A stretch of DNA of 45,581 nucleotides from Oscillospiraceae bacterium (GTDB lineage Bacteria; Bacillota; Clostridia; Oscillospirales; Acutalibacteraceae), in the NCBI GenBank assembly GCA_015065425.1, contig SVQH01000026.1, positions 1-45,581 on the forward strand. Reading direction: 5' to 3'. The translations under genes and the position numbers were made by a program. This document shows positions 27,623 to 36,036 of the stretch, piece after piece. The notes under the pieces are model-generated. The model had not been told where the DNA came from. It ran no database searches and saw nothing but the letters and a program-made list of their open reading frames with translations. Each line of letters opens with the position of its first letter. The stretch's first letter is position 1.

Positions 27623-28477
27623 TTACCCTACAGTATTATAATCTACCCATGCGTGGGTGCGGATGTATTCTATTACTTTTGCAAGTCCTTCTTCATTGGG
27701 ATGAAGACCGTCCTTCATCATAAGCTCGGGGATTGCATTTCCGTCTTCGGCTAAAAGAATTGAGAAGCTGTCGAGGTATCTGCAGGCATTTTCCTCTGCA
27801 ATTTCAAGTATCCATGAATTTGCTTCGGTTATCATTTCATTGGTGATATCACCCCAGTTTCTATATGCGGGGGTTATGGGATATATGGACTGACACATAA
27901 GTTTTGTGTCGGGGCTTATTGCCTTTATGTCCGTCACAAGGTCGGTATATTCTCTTTTGAAATATTCCTCATCCATGAAGGATATACCGTTTATCCCCAC
28001 AGCAATTATGAGATATTCGGGCTTGTGCTCTTCCACTACCTGTCTTATGGGCTTTTCTGCGTTGTCATAGGGGTCAAGAATGCAGTAATCACTCTGATAA
28101 GCAAGTGTCATTGTCCCCTCGGGACCCGTCCATATACTGTTGGTATCCGCTCCGTCCTTAAGAAATCCGAAGGGCCACATCCAATATGTGGGAGAATCGC
28201 AAATAAATGTCAGTTTATCAATATATTCCTGTCCCATATCCTCACTTTTTCCGAGTATGGCAGGAGATTCATAGTTTACGGGGGTAAGTTCGGGATGGTT
28301 TTTGTATATCTCTTCTCCGAGTCTGTCAGCCTCTGCTTTCGGTAAAGTGTTACTCTCTTCCGTGGTTATCACAGGCTCATGTATATTTTCTGCTGTGGTA
28401 TTCTCGCCCTCCTTCGCACAGGCTGCAAAAAGTGAAATTATCAGCACTGTACTGATAACGAAAAAAATTTTCTTCAT
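27623..28477 (-). CDS. SGNH-hydrolase-like lipoprotein
   Basis: The 284-residue protein has a lipoprotein signal peptide with lipobox LFAAC (Cys20), followed by a Thr/Glu-rich linker. SGNH-like blocks are visible: ICDSPTYWM in place of GDSxT, VGING for the Asn block, and DGLHPNEEG for the Asp-His block. The nucleophile Ser is retained but the usual Gly is Cys, so activity is likely but untested. It would be an outer-surface esterase or acyl hydrolase. It sits 9 bases after the phosphoesterase gene with an AAGGAG site and is probably co-transcribed with it. Confidence 0.8.
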   Translation of the reverse strand: MKKIFFVISTVLIISLFAACAKEGENTTAENIHEPVITTEESNTLPKAEADRLGEEIYKNHPELTPVNYESPAILGKSEDMGQEYIDKLTFICDSPTYWMWPFGFLKDGADTNSIWTGPEGTMTLAYQSDYCILDPYDNAEKPIRQVVEEHKPEYLIIAVGINGISFMDEEYFKREYTDLVTDIKAISPDTKLMCQSIYPITPAYRNWGDITNEMITEANSWILEIAEENACRYLDSFSILLAEDGNAIPELMMKDGLHPNEEGLAKVIEYIRTHAWVDYNTVG

Positions 28478-28486
28478 ATTGTCTCC

Positions 28487-29659
28487 TTAAAGATACCTGT
28501 TGTTCTTTTTCTGCTCAACACTAATACTGCCGTCAGAGTGAAGTGTTGTAAGCGTTACACCGTAATGGCAGTCTTTTTCGGGGAAATTCAGCTTTTCCGT
28601 CATATTATATGTATTATATCCCGTACACTGGGTATACACCAGATAAACACCGTCATAAATTGCACAGAAATCGTTTATATGGTCATGCCCTGAGAAAATC
28701 GCCTGAAGTGCACCTTTTTCTTTTCCTGCCGCAAAAAATCCGCTGTTAAAACGGGAGGAGCCGACACTTTCATACTGCGTACCGTAAAGAATTTTTGTCT
28801 TACCGGAATCACGGTAATCGTACTCTCCTATTTCATCACATACATATTCATATTCTTTTACGGGAATGTGCATATAGCATAACGACTTGTTTTCGGGTGA
28901 TACCGCAAAAGTCTTATTCATATTGTCCGTGTACCAGTCTATCTGTTCTTTTTTTATAAAGTCATAGGTGTCTGACCACAATTCCTTGGGAACATTGTGA
29001 GAGGTATTATATTCGGGAATCATATCTCTGCCCGAATCAAAAAGATACAGGCTCTTATAATATATTCCGTCTTCATTTTTTATATGTATGGCAGTGTTGC
29101 CGAAGCCGAAAAGCTCCTTTTTTCCGAAAAGGCTGAGACAATGGGGATAATACTGAAGTCCTCTCAAAAGTTGATACTTGTAAAAGCCCTTTTCCTCTCT
29201 CGTTTCATGATTTCCGAAACAGTAAGCCCAGTAAACACCCAGCTTTTCCATCATCTGTGAAAACTGAACGGAATCTATATGCTGACAGTCGGAAAGAATA
29301 CAGTCCCCCGTAATAATTACAAGGTCAGGCTTTTCATCCCTTATCTGTCTCACAAATCGGTCAATGGTCTTGTCGTTAAGCTCAGCTCCGGGAGAACAAA
29401 GATGAAGGTCGGTCGCTGTCATTATCTTAAAATCGGAATTGTCAATTTTACCGTTTTTGTCAGTTTTTGCAATTATAACTTCATCTTCGTTTTTTTCAAG
29501 AACTTTAACATTACTTCCCACATAAGAAAGCTCCGTGTTTGCCGAAAATAAAAACTTCGGTCTTTTCCCGCCCGTAATCTTATGAAGCACTCTTGAAACT
29601 CCGAGAATTCCTACTATTAATTTGTGTCTCATTGCGGCAAGTGGTTTATAATAATTCAT
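28487..29659 (-). CDS. Calcineurin-like metallophosphoesterase
   Basis: I chose the ATG at 29659 (390 aa, MNYYKPL) because AAAAGGAG lies directly upstream; a longer reading frame to 29719 covers the promoter. After a basic, weakly hydrophobic start (possible membrane anchor) the phosphoesterase motifs appear in order: TDLHLCS (DxH), ITGDC (GDxx), FGNHE (GNHE), an MHIPV His, and FSGHDHIND (GHDH). These bind the two metal ions. The substrate could be a phosphomonoester, phosphodiester or nucleotide. It is first of a two-gene operon with the SGNH-like lipoprotein. Confidence 0.9.
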   Translation of the reverse strand: MNYYKPLAAMRHKLIVGILGVSRVLHKITGGKRPKFLFSANTELSYVGSNVKVLEKNEDEVIIAKTDKNGKIDNSDFKIMTATDLHLCSPGAELNDKTIDRFVRQIRDEKPDLVIITGDCILSDCQHIDSVQFSQMMEKLGVYWAYCFGNHETREEKGFYKYQLLRGLQYYPHCLSLFGKKELFGFGNTAIHIKNEDGIYYKSLYLFDSGRDMIPEYNTSHNVPKELWSDTYDFIKKEQIDWYTDNMNKTFAVSPENKSLCYMHIPVKEYEYVCDEIGEYDYRDSGKTKILYGTQYESVGSSRFNSGFFAAGKEKGALQAIFSGHDHINDFCAIYDGVYLVYTQCTGYNTYNMTEKLNFPEKDCHYGVTLTTLHSDGSISVEQKKNNRYL

Positions 29660-29690
29660 AATTTTCTCCTTTTTATTTAATCTGTAAAAC

Positions 29691-29719
29691 AGTATAAAAC
29701 TATTGGCAGAATATGTCAA
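29691..29719 (-). promoter_or_regulatory. Promoter of the phosphoesterase-lipoprotein operon
   Basis: A perfect TTGACA (29719-29714), 17-base spacer and TATACT (29696-29691) lie about 30 bases upstream of the chosen ATG. This supports the shorter start. Confidence 0.75.
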
Positions 29720-29864
29720 AGGATTTGAAAGAAATTCTTAATAGCTCATTAAAATTTTTTCAACGGCATGTTTTTACATTTGTTTAATATTTGTCTTACA
29801 GGGAGGAATAAGCAGTTGAGTTTTATGAAATGCAAATTCTTAATATACTATTAACAAACAATGT

Positions 29865-29882
29865 ATAATTCTTTAGAATTAT
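29865..29882. promoter_or_regulatory. Perfect palindrome abutting the -35 of the hydrolase promoter
   Basis: ATAATTCT-TT-AGAATTAT is an 8-2-8 inverted repeat that ends on the base before the -35 hexamer. That is a usual place for an activator or repressor site. It could also be a chance AT-rich palindrome. Confidence 0.4.
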
Positions 29883-29911
29883 TTGACTTATTTTTTCTTT
29901 TTTGCTATTAT
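29883..29911 (+). promoter_or_regulatory. Promoter of the exported hydrolase gene
   Basis: TTGACT (29883-29888), a 17-base T-rich spacer and TATTAT (29906-29911), about 30 bases before the ATG. Confidence 0.7.
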
Positions 29912-29940
29912 ATTTAAAAACAAACAAAGGAGCGTTTATT

Positions 29941-31602
29941 ATGAAAAAGGTTTTCAAACAAGTGATTTCAGTTATTCTCTGTGCACTTATAATCAGTTGT
30001 CCCCTTATTCCCGGAGTTTCCGCATCAACCTATATACGCGGAGACGGAAACAGAGCAACTCAGGTACCAACAGTTTATGTACAAGGTTACGGCTCGGCAT
30101 TATATGCCGATTCACATGACAAAAACTCTCAACACCTTGTCGGTGGAAGCAAAGATATTCTTACAGACGGTTCTCTTGAAGGAATACTTGACGGTATTAT
30201 GGCTCCGCTTATTGAAGGTATACAGACAGATGACTGGACGAATTACAGTAACTTTCTTGTTGAAAAACTGGTTTCAATCTTAAGCTTTATGGCATTGGAT
30301 AAAAACGGTGAGGCCTCCAACGGCTCGGGTAACCAATGCGAGAGAGATATATATGTCACCAACAGAAATAATTACAACGGCAAATATGACCTTTATGCAT
30401 ACACTCACCTTTATGACTGGAGAATAGATCCGTTTATTTCCGCCGCCGAGCTTAACGATTATATCAAAAAGGTAAAAACCGCAACCGGCTTTGATAAAGT
30501 AAATATTGTCGGCAGATGTCTTGGTGCAAATATCATTATGGCATATCTCAGTGAATACGGCTATGACGATATTAATGCCATTAACCTTTATGTAGGCGGT
30601 CTTGACGGTTTTGAATTCTTAGGTGCCCTCTTCTCCGGTCAGGTTATTATAGAATCAGATGATCTTAACAACTTTCTCCAGTATATGATTGATGATAACG
30701 GAGATCCCGTTATATCCTTTGTAAAATCACTTGTTGCAATACTCAATTTTACCAAAGGACTCAATATCCCTATAGAACTTGTATATAAAATATATGAAGA
30801 AGTTTATTTTGAAGTAATACCGAGAACTCTCAAGGAAACTTTCGGCACAATGCCTGCTTTCTGGTCAATGGTCGGTAAAGACTATTATGAAGCTGCAATG
30901 GAGCTTAACTTCCACTCAGACGAGGACAAAGCAGAATATGCAAAGCTTATTGAAAAAACCGATAAATATTATAATAATGTCACACTTAAAACCGAAAATA
31001 TCCTTAACGGAGCTATCGATGCAGGTGTCAAAGTTTATATTACTGCAAAATACGGCTCTGTAAATATTCCTCTCAGTGATAAAGCGAAGTATCACTCTGA
31101 CGGTATAATTTCCGTTGATACTCAGACTTTAGGTGCAACCTCAGCAATAATGGGCTCAACATTCAGTAGCTCATATATAAAAAAAGCAGAAGAAAACGGC
31201 ACTGCCGGATATATCTCTCCCGACAAAACTATTGATGCATCTACTTGTTTCTTACCGGACCATACATGGTTTATAAAAGGCAGTACTCATGGGGTTATGC
31301 CATACAACATTGATGTTTTACAGGCACAGATATTCAATGCTTCCGGCTACGGCGATGCTTCAGCTTATGTTACTGTAGGCACGCTTCCTGAATTTCCTCA
31401 GTATCTGTGCATGGTATCAGATGATGAATACGCACCTCTTGTTCCTTTGACAGAAGAAAACTCAAACATCGGAGATGAGTGGAATGTAAGCATTTTTGAC
31501 CATTTTTCAAACTTCTTTGAAAAATTATTCAGTTTCATTACAGAACTTGTATATCAGTTGAAAAACATGATACAGTCAGCTGTTACAGAAGTGAAAAAAT
31601 AA
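29941..31602 (+). CDS. Exported LCAT/lipase-like alpha/beta hydrolase with Cys at the nucleophile position
   Basis: The ATG at 29941 (553 aa) has an AAAGGAGCG site. A Sec signal peptide ends near GVSA (about residue 29). The region YDWRIDP...VKTATGFDKVNIVG resembles LCAT/PGAP1-type acyl hydrolases, where a GHSMG elbow normally follows. Here the elbow reads GRCLG, with Cys193 (codon TGT) in place of Ser. A candidate catalytic His is His450 in STHGVMP. The C terminus is a Phe-rich amphipathic stretch (FSNFFEKLFSF) like the tail of the giant protein. It is monocistronic. It may be a Cys-dependent acyl hydrolase or transferase, or a catalytically altered binding protein. Confidence 0.75.
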   Translation: MKKVFKQVISVILCALIISCPLIPGVSASTYIRGDGNRATQVPTVYVQGYGSALYADSHDKNSQHLVGGSKDILTDGSLEGILDGIMAPLIEGIQTDDWTNYSNFLVEKLVSILSFMALDKNGEASNGSGNQCERDIYVTNRNNYNGKYDLYAYTHLYDWRIDPFISAAELNDYIKKVKTATGFDKVNIVGRCLGANIIMAYLSEYGYDDINAINLYVGGLDGFEFLGALFSGQVIIESDDLNNFLQYMIDDNGDPVISFVKSLVAILNFTKGLNIPIELVYKIYEEVYFEVIPRTLKETFGTMPAFWSMVGKDYYEAAMELNFHSDEDKAEYAKLIEKTDKYYNNVTLKTENILNGAIDAGVKVYITAKYGSVNIPLSDKAKYHSDGIISVDTQTLGATSAIMGSTFSSSYIKKAEENGTAGYISPDKTIDASTCFLPDHTWFIKGSTHGVMPYNIDVLQAQIFNASGYGDASAYVTVGTLPEFPQYLCMVSDDEYAPLVPLTEENSNIGDEWNVSIFDHFSNFFEKLFSFITELVYQLKNMIQSAVTEVKK

Positions 31603-31660
31603 AATGTTTTCAGTTTCCCCATTCCAGTGCAACTGAAACATAAGCAAAATAATATTTAAG

Positions 31661-31700
31661 GACAGTAAGCTCAAAAAAAACGAATGCTTACTGTCTTTTT
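31661..31700 (+). terminator. Terminator after the exported hydrolase gene
   Basis: GACAGTAAGC (31661-31670) pairs perfectly with GCTTACTGTC (31686-31695), with a run of five T residues directly after it. Confidence 0.85.
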
Positions 31701-31765
31701 CAGTTTATTAATAAGCACCGGAAATATTACCGGATATAAACAAAATACAAAGTTCCCCCAAAAAG

Positions 31766-31797
31766 AAAAAAACGGCACGAAGCCGTTTTTCTTTTTA
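31766..31797 (-). terminator. Terminator of the ffh-rpsP-khpA operon
   Basis: AAAAACGGC and GCCGTTTTT form a 9-base-pair stem around a 5-base loop right at the end of khpA. On the minus strand it is followed by a long U-rich tract. Confidence 0.85.
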
Positions 31798-32028
31798 GTC
31801 TATTTCCACCTGAATCTTCATGTCCTGTCTGTTGGCGGCACTACGCATTACGGTGCGGATGGCTTTTGCTATTCTGCCCTGCTTTCCGATTACTCTGCCG
31901 ACATCGCTTTCAGCTACATGAAGGTGAAATACTGTTACGCCGTCTTCATTTACTTCGTCGACGGTAACAGCTACTGCATCGGGTTCGTCAACAAGACCCT
32001 TTGCAATACCGAGAAGTAAGTCTTTCAT
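31795..32028 (-). CDS. khpA: KH-domain RNA-binding protein KhpA (YlqC)
   Basis: The 77-residue protein is a single KH domain with the VIGKQG loop (GxxG at residues 48-51). In Firmicutes KhpA works with KhpB (Jag/EloR) as an RNA chaperone linked to cell elongation. It lies 24 bases after rpsP, the usual place. In many relatives rimM, trmD and rplS follow; here a terminator follows directly. Confidence 0.95.
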   Translation of the reverse strand: MKDLLLGIAKGLVDEPDAVAVTVDEVNEDGVTVFHLHVAESDVGRVIGKQGRIAKAIRTVMRSAANRQDMKIQVEID

Positions 32029-32052
32029 TATCTTTGCCTCCGGGTATCGTTA

Positions 32053-32298
32053 TCAGTCGATAACGCCGTTCTTCTTGAGAAGAACCTTAACAGTGTCTGT
32101 GGGCTGTGCACCGTTAGCGATCCACTGCTTTGCCTTATCAGCATCAACCTTGATGACCTTGGGTTCTGTCATGGGGTTGTAATAACCGATTTCTTCAATG
32201 AATCTGCCGTCACGGGGATATCTTGAATCTGCAACAACGATTCTGTAGAAGGGAGCCTTCTTTGCACCCATACGACGAAGACGAATTTTAACTGCCAT
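32053..32298 (-). CDS. rpsP: Small ribosomal subunit protein S16
   Basis: The 81-residue protein matches bS16 over its whole length: [22 protein letters not shown] at the start and an IGYYNP loop. It stabilises the 5' domain of 16S rRNA. The ATG has a strong GGAGG site. It is third in the ylxM-ffh-rpsP-khpA operon, 69 bases after ffh. Confidence 0.97.
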   Translation of the reverse strand: MAVKIRLRRMGAKKAPFYRIVVADSRYPRDGRFIEEIGYYNPMTEPKVIKVDADKAKQWIANGAQPTDTVKVLLKKNGVID

Positions 32299-32367
32299 TT
32301 TTAATTTCCTCCATTAATAAATATTATATAGTTAAACAATCAGCCACAAGGCTTAGTGTCTGATACC

Positions 32368-33750
32368 TTAAAAACCGGGGAAGCCGCCGGGCATTCCTCC
32401 GCCCATACCTCCGAAGCCTCCGGGGGGCATCATGCGACGCATTCTCTTTTTACTGCCGCCTTTGTTGCCGCCGAGCTGCTTGAAAAGCTTCTGCATCTGC
32501 TTATACTGTGAAAGAAGTCTGTTGACATCCTCAACCTGCATTCCGCAACCTGCCGCAATTCTTCTCTTTCTCGAAGGATTGATTATATCGGGCTTTTCCC
32601 TTTCTTTGGGGGTCATTGAAAGTATAATGGCTCTTGTTCTGTCCATTGCACCTTCATCTATATCCGCATCCTTAATTTTCTTTCCAAGGCCCGGAATCAT
32701 TCCGAGAAGGTCCTTCATTGAACCCATCTTCTTCATTTCATCCATCTGCATGAGAAGGTCATTAAGGTCGAATTTATTCTGAGCGAGCTTCTTTTCAAGC
32801 TCTTCCGCCTTTTTGGCATCAAGGGAAGTCTCAGCCTTTTCAATGAGTGAGAGAACGTCACCCATACCGAGTATTCTCGAAGCCATTCTGTCGGGATGGA
32901 AAACATCAAGGTCATCAAGCTTTTCACCGACACCCACAAACTTTATGGGTTTTCCCGTGACTGCTCTTGCTGAAAGAGCCGCACCGCCTCTGGTATCACC
33001 GTCAAGCTTTGTAAGCACAAGACCGTCAATTCCGAGAGCCTCGTTGAAGGTGGAAGCAACATTTACTGCATCCTGTCCTGTCATTGAGTCAACCACAAGA
33101 AGAATTTCGTGGGGCTTTACTTCTGCCTTTATGTTTTTAAGCTCCTGCATGAGCTGCTCGTCAATGTGAAGACGGCCTGCCGTATCAAGAAATACATAAT
33201 CATAACCCTTATCCTTTGCAAGTCTTACTGCTTCTCTTGCAATGATTACGGGATTTTCAGTGCCCATTTCAAAAACGGGAACTCCTGCCTGTTCACCTAC
33301 TACCTGCAGCTGCTTGATAGCGGCGGGTCTGTAAATGTCGCAGGCGGCAAGAAGAGGTCTGTGACCGTCTGCCTTGAGCTTTTTACAAATCTTTGCACTG
33401 TGTGTGGTTTTACCTGAACCCTGAAGACCGCACATCATAACGACCGTGGGAGGGTGTGAGGCGGAAGCAAGTCTTGCCTGAGTACCGCCCATGAGAGCCG
33501 TCAGCTCTTCATTTACTATCTTAATAACCATCTGGGCAGGTGTCAGGCTTTCCATGACCTTTGCACCTATTGCCTTTTCGGTAACTCTTGCCGTAAAGTC
33601 CTTTGCGACTTTATAGCTTACGTCAGCTTCAAGAAGTGCGAGACGGACTTCACGCATGGCTTCTTTTACATCTGCTTCGTTAAGTGAACCCTTGCTTCTG
33701 AGTTTCTTAAACGCAGAGTCAAGTTTATCGGATAAACCTTCAAAAGCCAT
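32368..33750 (-). CDS. ffh: Signal recognition particle protein Ffh (SRP54)
   Basis: I chose the ATG at 33750 (460 aa, MAFEGLSDKL) with an AAGGAAGTG site; an upstream start would add six residues and bury that site. Domains in order: N helical bundle (1-90), G domain with the GLQGSGKTT P-loop, DTAGR and TKLDGDTRGG motifs, and a Met-rich M domain (from about 300) that binds SRP RNA and signal peptides. The end is a Gly/Met/Pro-rich tail. It targets exported and membrane proteins, of which this window has many. It follows ylxM by 23 bases. Confidence 0.97.
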   Translation of the reverse strand: MAFEGLSDKLDSAFKKLRSKGSLNEADVKEAMREVRLALLEADVSYKVAKDFTARVTEKAIGAKVMESLTPAQMVIKIVNEELTALMGGTQARLASASHPPTVVMMCGLQGSGKTTHSAKICKKLKADGHRPLLAACDIYRPAAIKQLQVVGEQAGVPVFEMGTENPVIIAREAVRLAKDKGYDYVFLDTAGRLHIDEQLMQELKNIKAEVKPHEILLVVDSMTGQDAVNVASTFNEALGIDGLVLTKLDGDTRGGAALSARAVTGKPIKFVGVGEKLDDLDVFHPDRMASRILGMGDVLSLIEKAETSLDAKKAEELEKKLAQNKFDLNDLLMQMDEMKKMGSMKDLLGMIPGLGKKIKDADIDEGAMDRTRAIILSMTPKEREKPDIINPSRKRRIAAGCGMQVEDVNRLLSQYKQMQKLFKQLGGNKGGSKKRMRRMMPPGGFGGMGGGMPGGFPGF

Positions 33751-33773
33751 AAGGTCACTTCCTTTCAATTATA

Positions 33774-34136
33774 TTATTCGGACAAAGACATGGCTATGGA
33801 TTTGATTCTTACGGAAAGATCGTTTATCTCCCTTGAAAGCCCTGTCTTTCTGTTTTCTGCACTTATTTTAGAGGCACATTCTATAATTTCTTCAAGTCCG
33901 CTCTGAACATCCTTGAAGCGTTCAACAAGACCCAGCCTCTGCTCCATTTCGATAAGCTGACATTCAGCCCTCTTTATGGCATCTCTTACCCCCTGACGGG
34001 TTATTCCCACATTTACGGCAATTTCGGCAAGGGAAAGATCCTCATTATAATACAGTTCAAGAAATTCGCGCTGCTTGGGAGTGAGCATATCACCGTAAAA
34101 ATCGAGAAGTATGGTAATTTCGAGATTTTTTGCCAT
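33774..34136 (-). CDS. ylxM: YlxM family helix-turn-helix protein (UPF0122)
   Basis: The 120-residue protein has the YlxM/p13 signature LTPKQREFLELYYNEDLS followed by a sigma-70 region-4-like helix-turn-helix (IAVNVGITRQGVRDAIKRAE). It is almost always encoded directly upstream of ffh and associates with the SRP pathway. The ATG is preceded by GAAAGGAGAG. It is first gene of the operon. Confidence 0.93.
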   Translation of the reverse strand: MAKNLEITILLDFYGDMLTPKQREFLELYYNEDLSLAEIAVNVGITRQGVRDAIKRAECQLIEMEQRLGLVERFKDVQSGLEEIIECASKISAENRKTGLSREINDLSVRIKSIAMSLSE

Positions 34137-34173
34137 TCGTCAGCTCTCCTTTCTCAATTCTGATAACGGAAAA

Positions 34174-34202
34174 CGCCTGTAAAGTCCGAAACTTTACAGG
34201 CG
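34174..34202 (-). promoter_or_regulatory. Perfect hairpin at the 5' end of the ylxM-ffh transcript
   Basis: A 12-base-pair perfect inverted repeat (CGCCTGTAAAGT, five-base loop, ACTTTACAGGCG) starts three bases downstream of the -10 hexamer. It overlaps the expected start site, so either it is a 5' mRNA stem (shortened to about 9 pairs) or a DNA operator. A short T tract (TTTT) follows, which would also allow weak attenuation. Confidence 0.55.
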
Positions 34203-34204
34203 GT

Positions 34205-34233
34205 ATTATATTATAAATATTCCCCTTTGTCAA
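34205..34233 (-). promoter_or_regulatory. Consensus promoter of the ylxM-ffh-rpsP-khpA operon
   Basis: A perfect TTGACA (34233-34228), exactly 17 bases, and a perfect TATAAT (34210-34205). This is the strongest promoter seen in the window, fitting a ribosomal and SRP operon. Confidence 0.88.
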
Positions 34234-34257
34234 GAGCAAATCCTAAATATTTTGTTT

Positions 34258-34464
34258 TTACGCAAAATTACCGTTTTCTATACAGAAACAGCAGCTTTCG
34301 CCCTCTTCGCAAAGGCATTCTTCACTCGTTTCTATCTCTCCTGCTCTTACCGTATCTCTTGCGGTATCACTTCCCACGGCACAGGCAAGCGGAACATACA
34401 AAATGAAGGCAAAAGCACATAAAACACTGTATAAAAGCTTTCTTGCAGGGGTAATTGCAATCAT
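34258..34464 (-). CDS. Small exported Cys-rich peptide, unknown function
   Basis: I chose the ATG at 34464 (68 aa) because GGAGGCGG lies about 8 bases upstream. Residues 1-28 form a signal peptide or membrane anchor (LLYSVLCAFAFILYVPLACA). The mature part is acidic and ends with CLC and CCFC clusters, five Cys within about 16 residues. No family is recognised. It might bind a metal or be disulfide-rich. It ends 24 bases before the -35 of the ylxM promoter and is transcribed in the same direction. Confidence 0.5.
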   Translation of the reverse strand: MIAITPARKLLYSVLCAFAFILYVPLACAVGSDTARDTVRAGEIETSEECLCEEGESCCFCIENGNFA

Positions 34465-34514
34465 AAAATCCGCCTCCGTTCCCTTTTGTGAAAAATTTCC
34501 TTTTGTTACTATAT

Positions 34515-34544
34515 AATTTACCATAAATTTTAGTAGAGTGTCAA
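34515..34544 (-). promoter_or_regulatory. Candidate promoter of the small Cys-rich peptide gene
   Basis: A perfect TTGACA (34544-34539), an 18-base spacer and TAAATT (34520-34515), about 50 bases before the ATG. Confidence 0.45.
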
Positions 34545-34679
34545 TAAAAAACGGAAAGAAAAAATATTAATTTTGTATTAATCTCACACCGTTTTCCGTG
34601 ATTTTTCTTCACAGTGTATATATTTTCGTTCACTGCAAAGAATAACAGTGATTTTTATTTCACAAAAGGCGGAATATAT

Positions 34680-36023
34680 ATGATGAAAAGAAGAAAAAAA
34701 ATAAAGCTCATTGCCTTTTCCCTTGCACTTTTCATTTCCCTCAGTGCATGGGGAATAATCGGCAGTGTACGCAGTGCTGTATATAAAAGACAGATTGAAC
34801 TTAACAATCAGCAGGCACTTACGGGGCTTTGCGAATATCTTGACGGCATAGAGGTTTCTCTCACAAAATCCCTGTATGCGGCTTCTCCCGCAATGCTTTC
34901 ATCCATTACAAGTAAGCTTCAGAGAGACTGTGCAGGTGCAAAGGCAAGTCTGTCTGCCCTTGAAGCGGGAGAGACAAATCTTCAGAACACCTATAAATTT
35001 CTCTCACAGGTGGGCGAATACACCGCATATCTCAGCAAAAAAGTAGCCTCGGGAGAAAAAATCAGTAATGAAGAATATGAAATGATGCGTTCTCTCTCCT
35101 CTTTCGCTTCGGGACTCTCATTAAAGTTTGAGTATATGGCGTCCCTTTTATCCGCAGATTATTTTACCTTTGAAGAAATTTCCGAAAAGCTCAGTGAAGC
35201 CGACAGCGGCAGTGAGTCTACGGTATCATATCTTGACAGCATTTCCGATGCGGAAATGACCTTTGAAAACTACCCCACACTTATCTATGACGGCCCCTTC
35301 TCCGACAATATCCTCACAAAAGAATCGGAGATATTGAAAAACAGTGAAGAAATATCAAAGGAAAGAGCAAAGGAAATTGCTGCAGATACTCTCGGAGTTG
35401 ACGAAAAATTCCTCGTAGAGGAAGAGGATACAAACGGAAAAACAGCCGCTTATTGCTTCAGAACGGAAACCTATGACATTTATATCACGAAAAACGGCGG
35501 GTATGTTCTTGAAATACTTTCAAACATTACCGCCGGCGAGGAAAAGCTTACAAGAGCCGATGCAGTCGAAAAAGCTGCACTGTTTCTCAACACCCTCGGT
35601 TTTCTTGATATGGTGTCCACTTATGAAGCATCAAATGACGGTATATGCACCGTAAATTTTGCTTATAAACAGGATTCCTTTATTTGTTACCCTGACCTTA
35701 TAAAAGTGTCGGTATCTCTTTCTGACGGCAGAATAACGGGTTTTGAAAGCACTGACTTTCTCATAAATCACAGGGAAAGAGACATTCCTCCCTTTTCTCT
35801 TACCCCCGATGAAGCCATGAGAGACATTGCATCTCATCTTCAGGTGAAAAAAATTTCCGCCGCTGTCATACCCACAGACGGCACAAGCGAAAAATACACC
35901 TATGAGCTTCTGTGTGAGGACAACGACGGAGAAGATATTCTCATATACAAAGATATTACCACGGGTGAGGAAGCCGATATACTCATTCTTCTTTACTCCG
36001 ACAACGGAACTTTAACAAAATAG
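34680..36023 (+). CDS. ypeB: Spore germination protein YpeB
   Basis: I chose the ATG at 34680 (447 aa, MMKRRKK) after an AAAGGCGGAA site; the frame is open further upstream but without signals. A signal anchor helix (residues about 8-28) is followed by the YpeB core (YKRQIELNNQQAL, DGIEVSLTKSL) and C-terminal PepSY-like domains with ERAKEIAADTLGV and AVEKAALFLNTLGF blocks. YpeB stabilises and inhibits the cortex-lytic enzyme SleB in dormant spores. No sleB is adjacent, unlike Bacillus. The gene shows the organism sporulates or descends from sporulators. Confidence 0.9.
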   Translation: MMKRRKKIKLIAFSLALFISLSAWGIIGSVRSAVYKRQIELNNQQALTGLCEYLDGIEVSLTKSLYAASPAMLSSITSKLQRDCAGAKASLSALEAGETNLQNTYKFLSQVGEYTAYLSKKVASGEKISNEEYEMMRSLSSFASGLSLKFEYMASLLSADYFTFEEISEKLSEADSGSESTVSYLDSISDAEMTFENYPTLIYDGPFSDNILTKESEILKNSEEISKERAKEIAADTLGVDEKFLVEEEDTNGKTAAYCFRTETYDIYITKNGGYVLEILSNITAGEEKLTRADAVEKAALFLNTLGFLDMVSTYEASNDGICTVNFAYKQDSFICYPDLIKVSVSLSDGRITGFESTDFLINHRERDIPPFSLTPDEAMRDIASHLQVKKISAAVIPTDGTSEKYTYELLCEDNDGEDILIYKDITTGEEADILILLYSDNGTLTK

Positions 36024-36036
36024 AAAGGATGTCATT

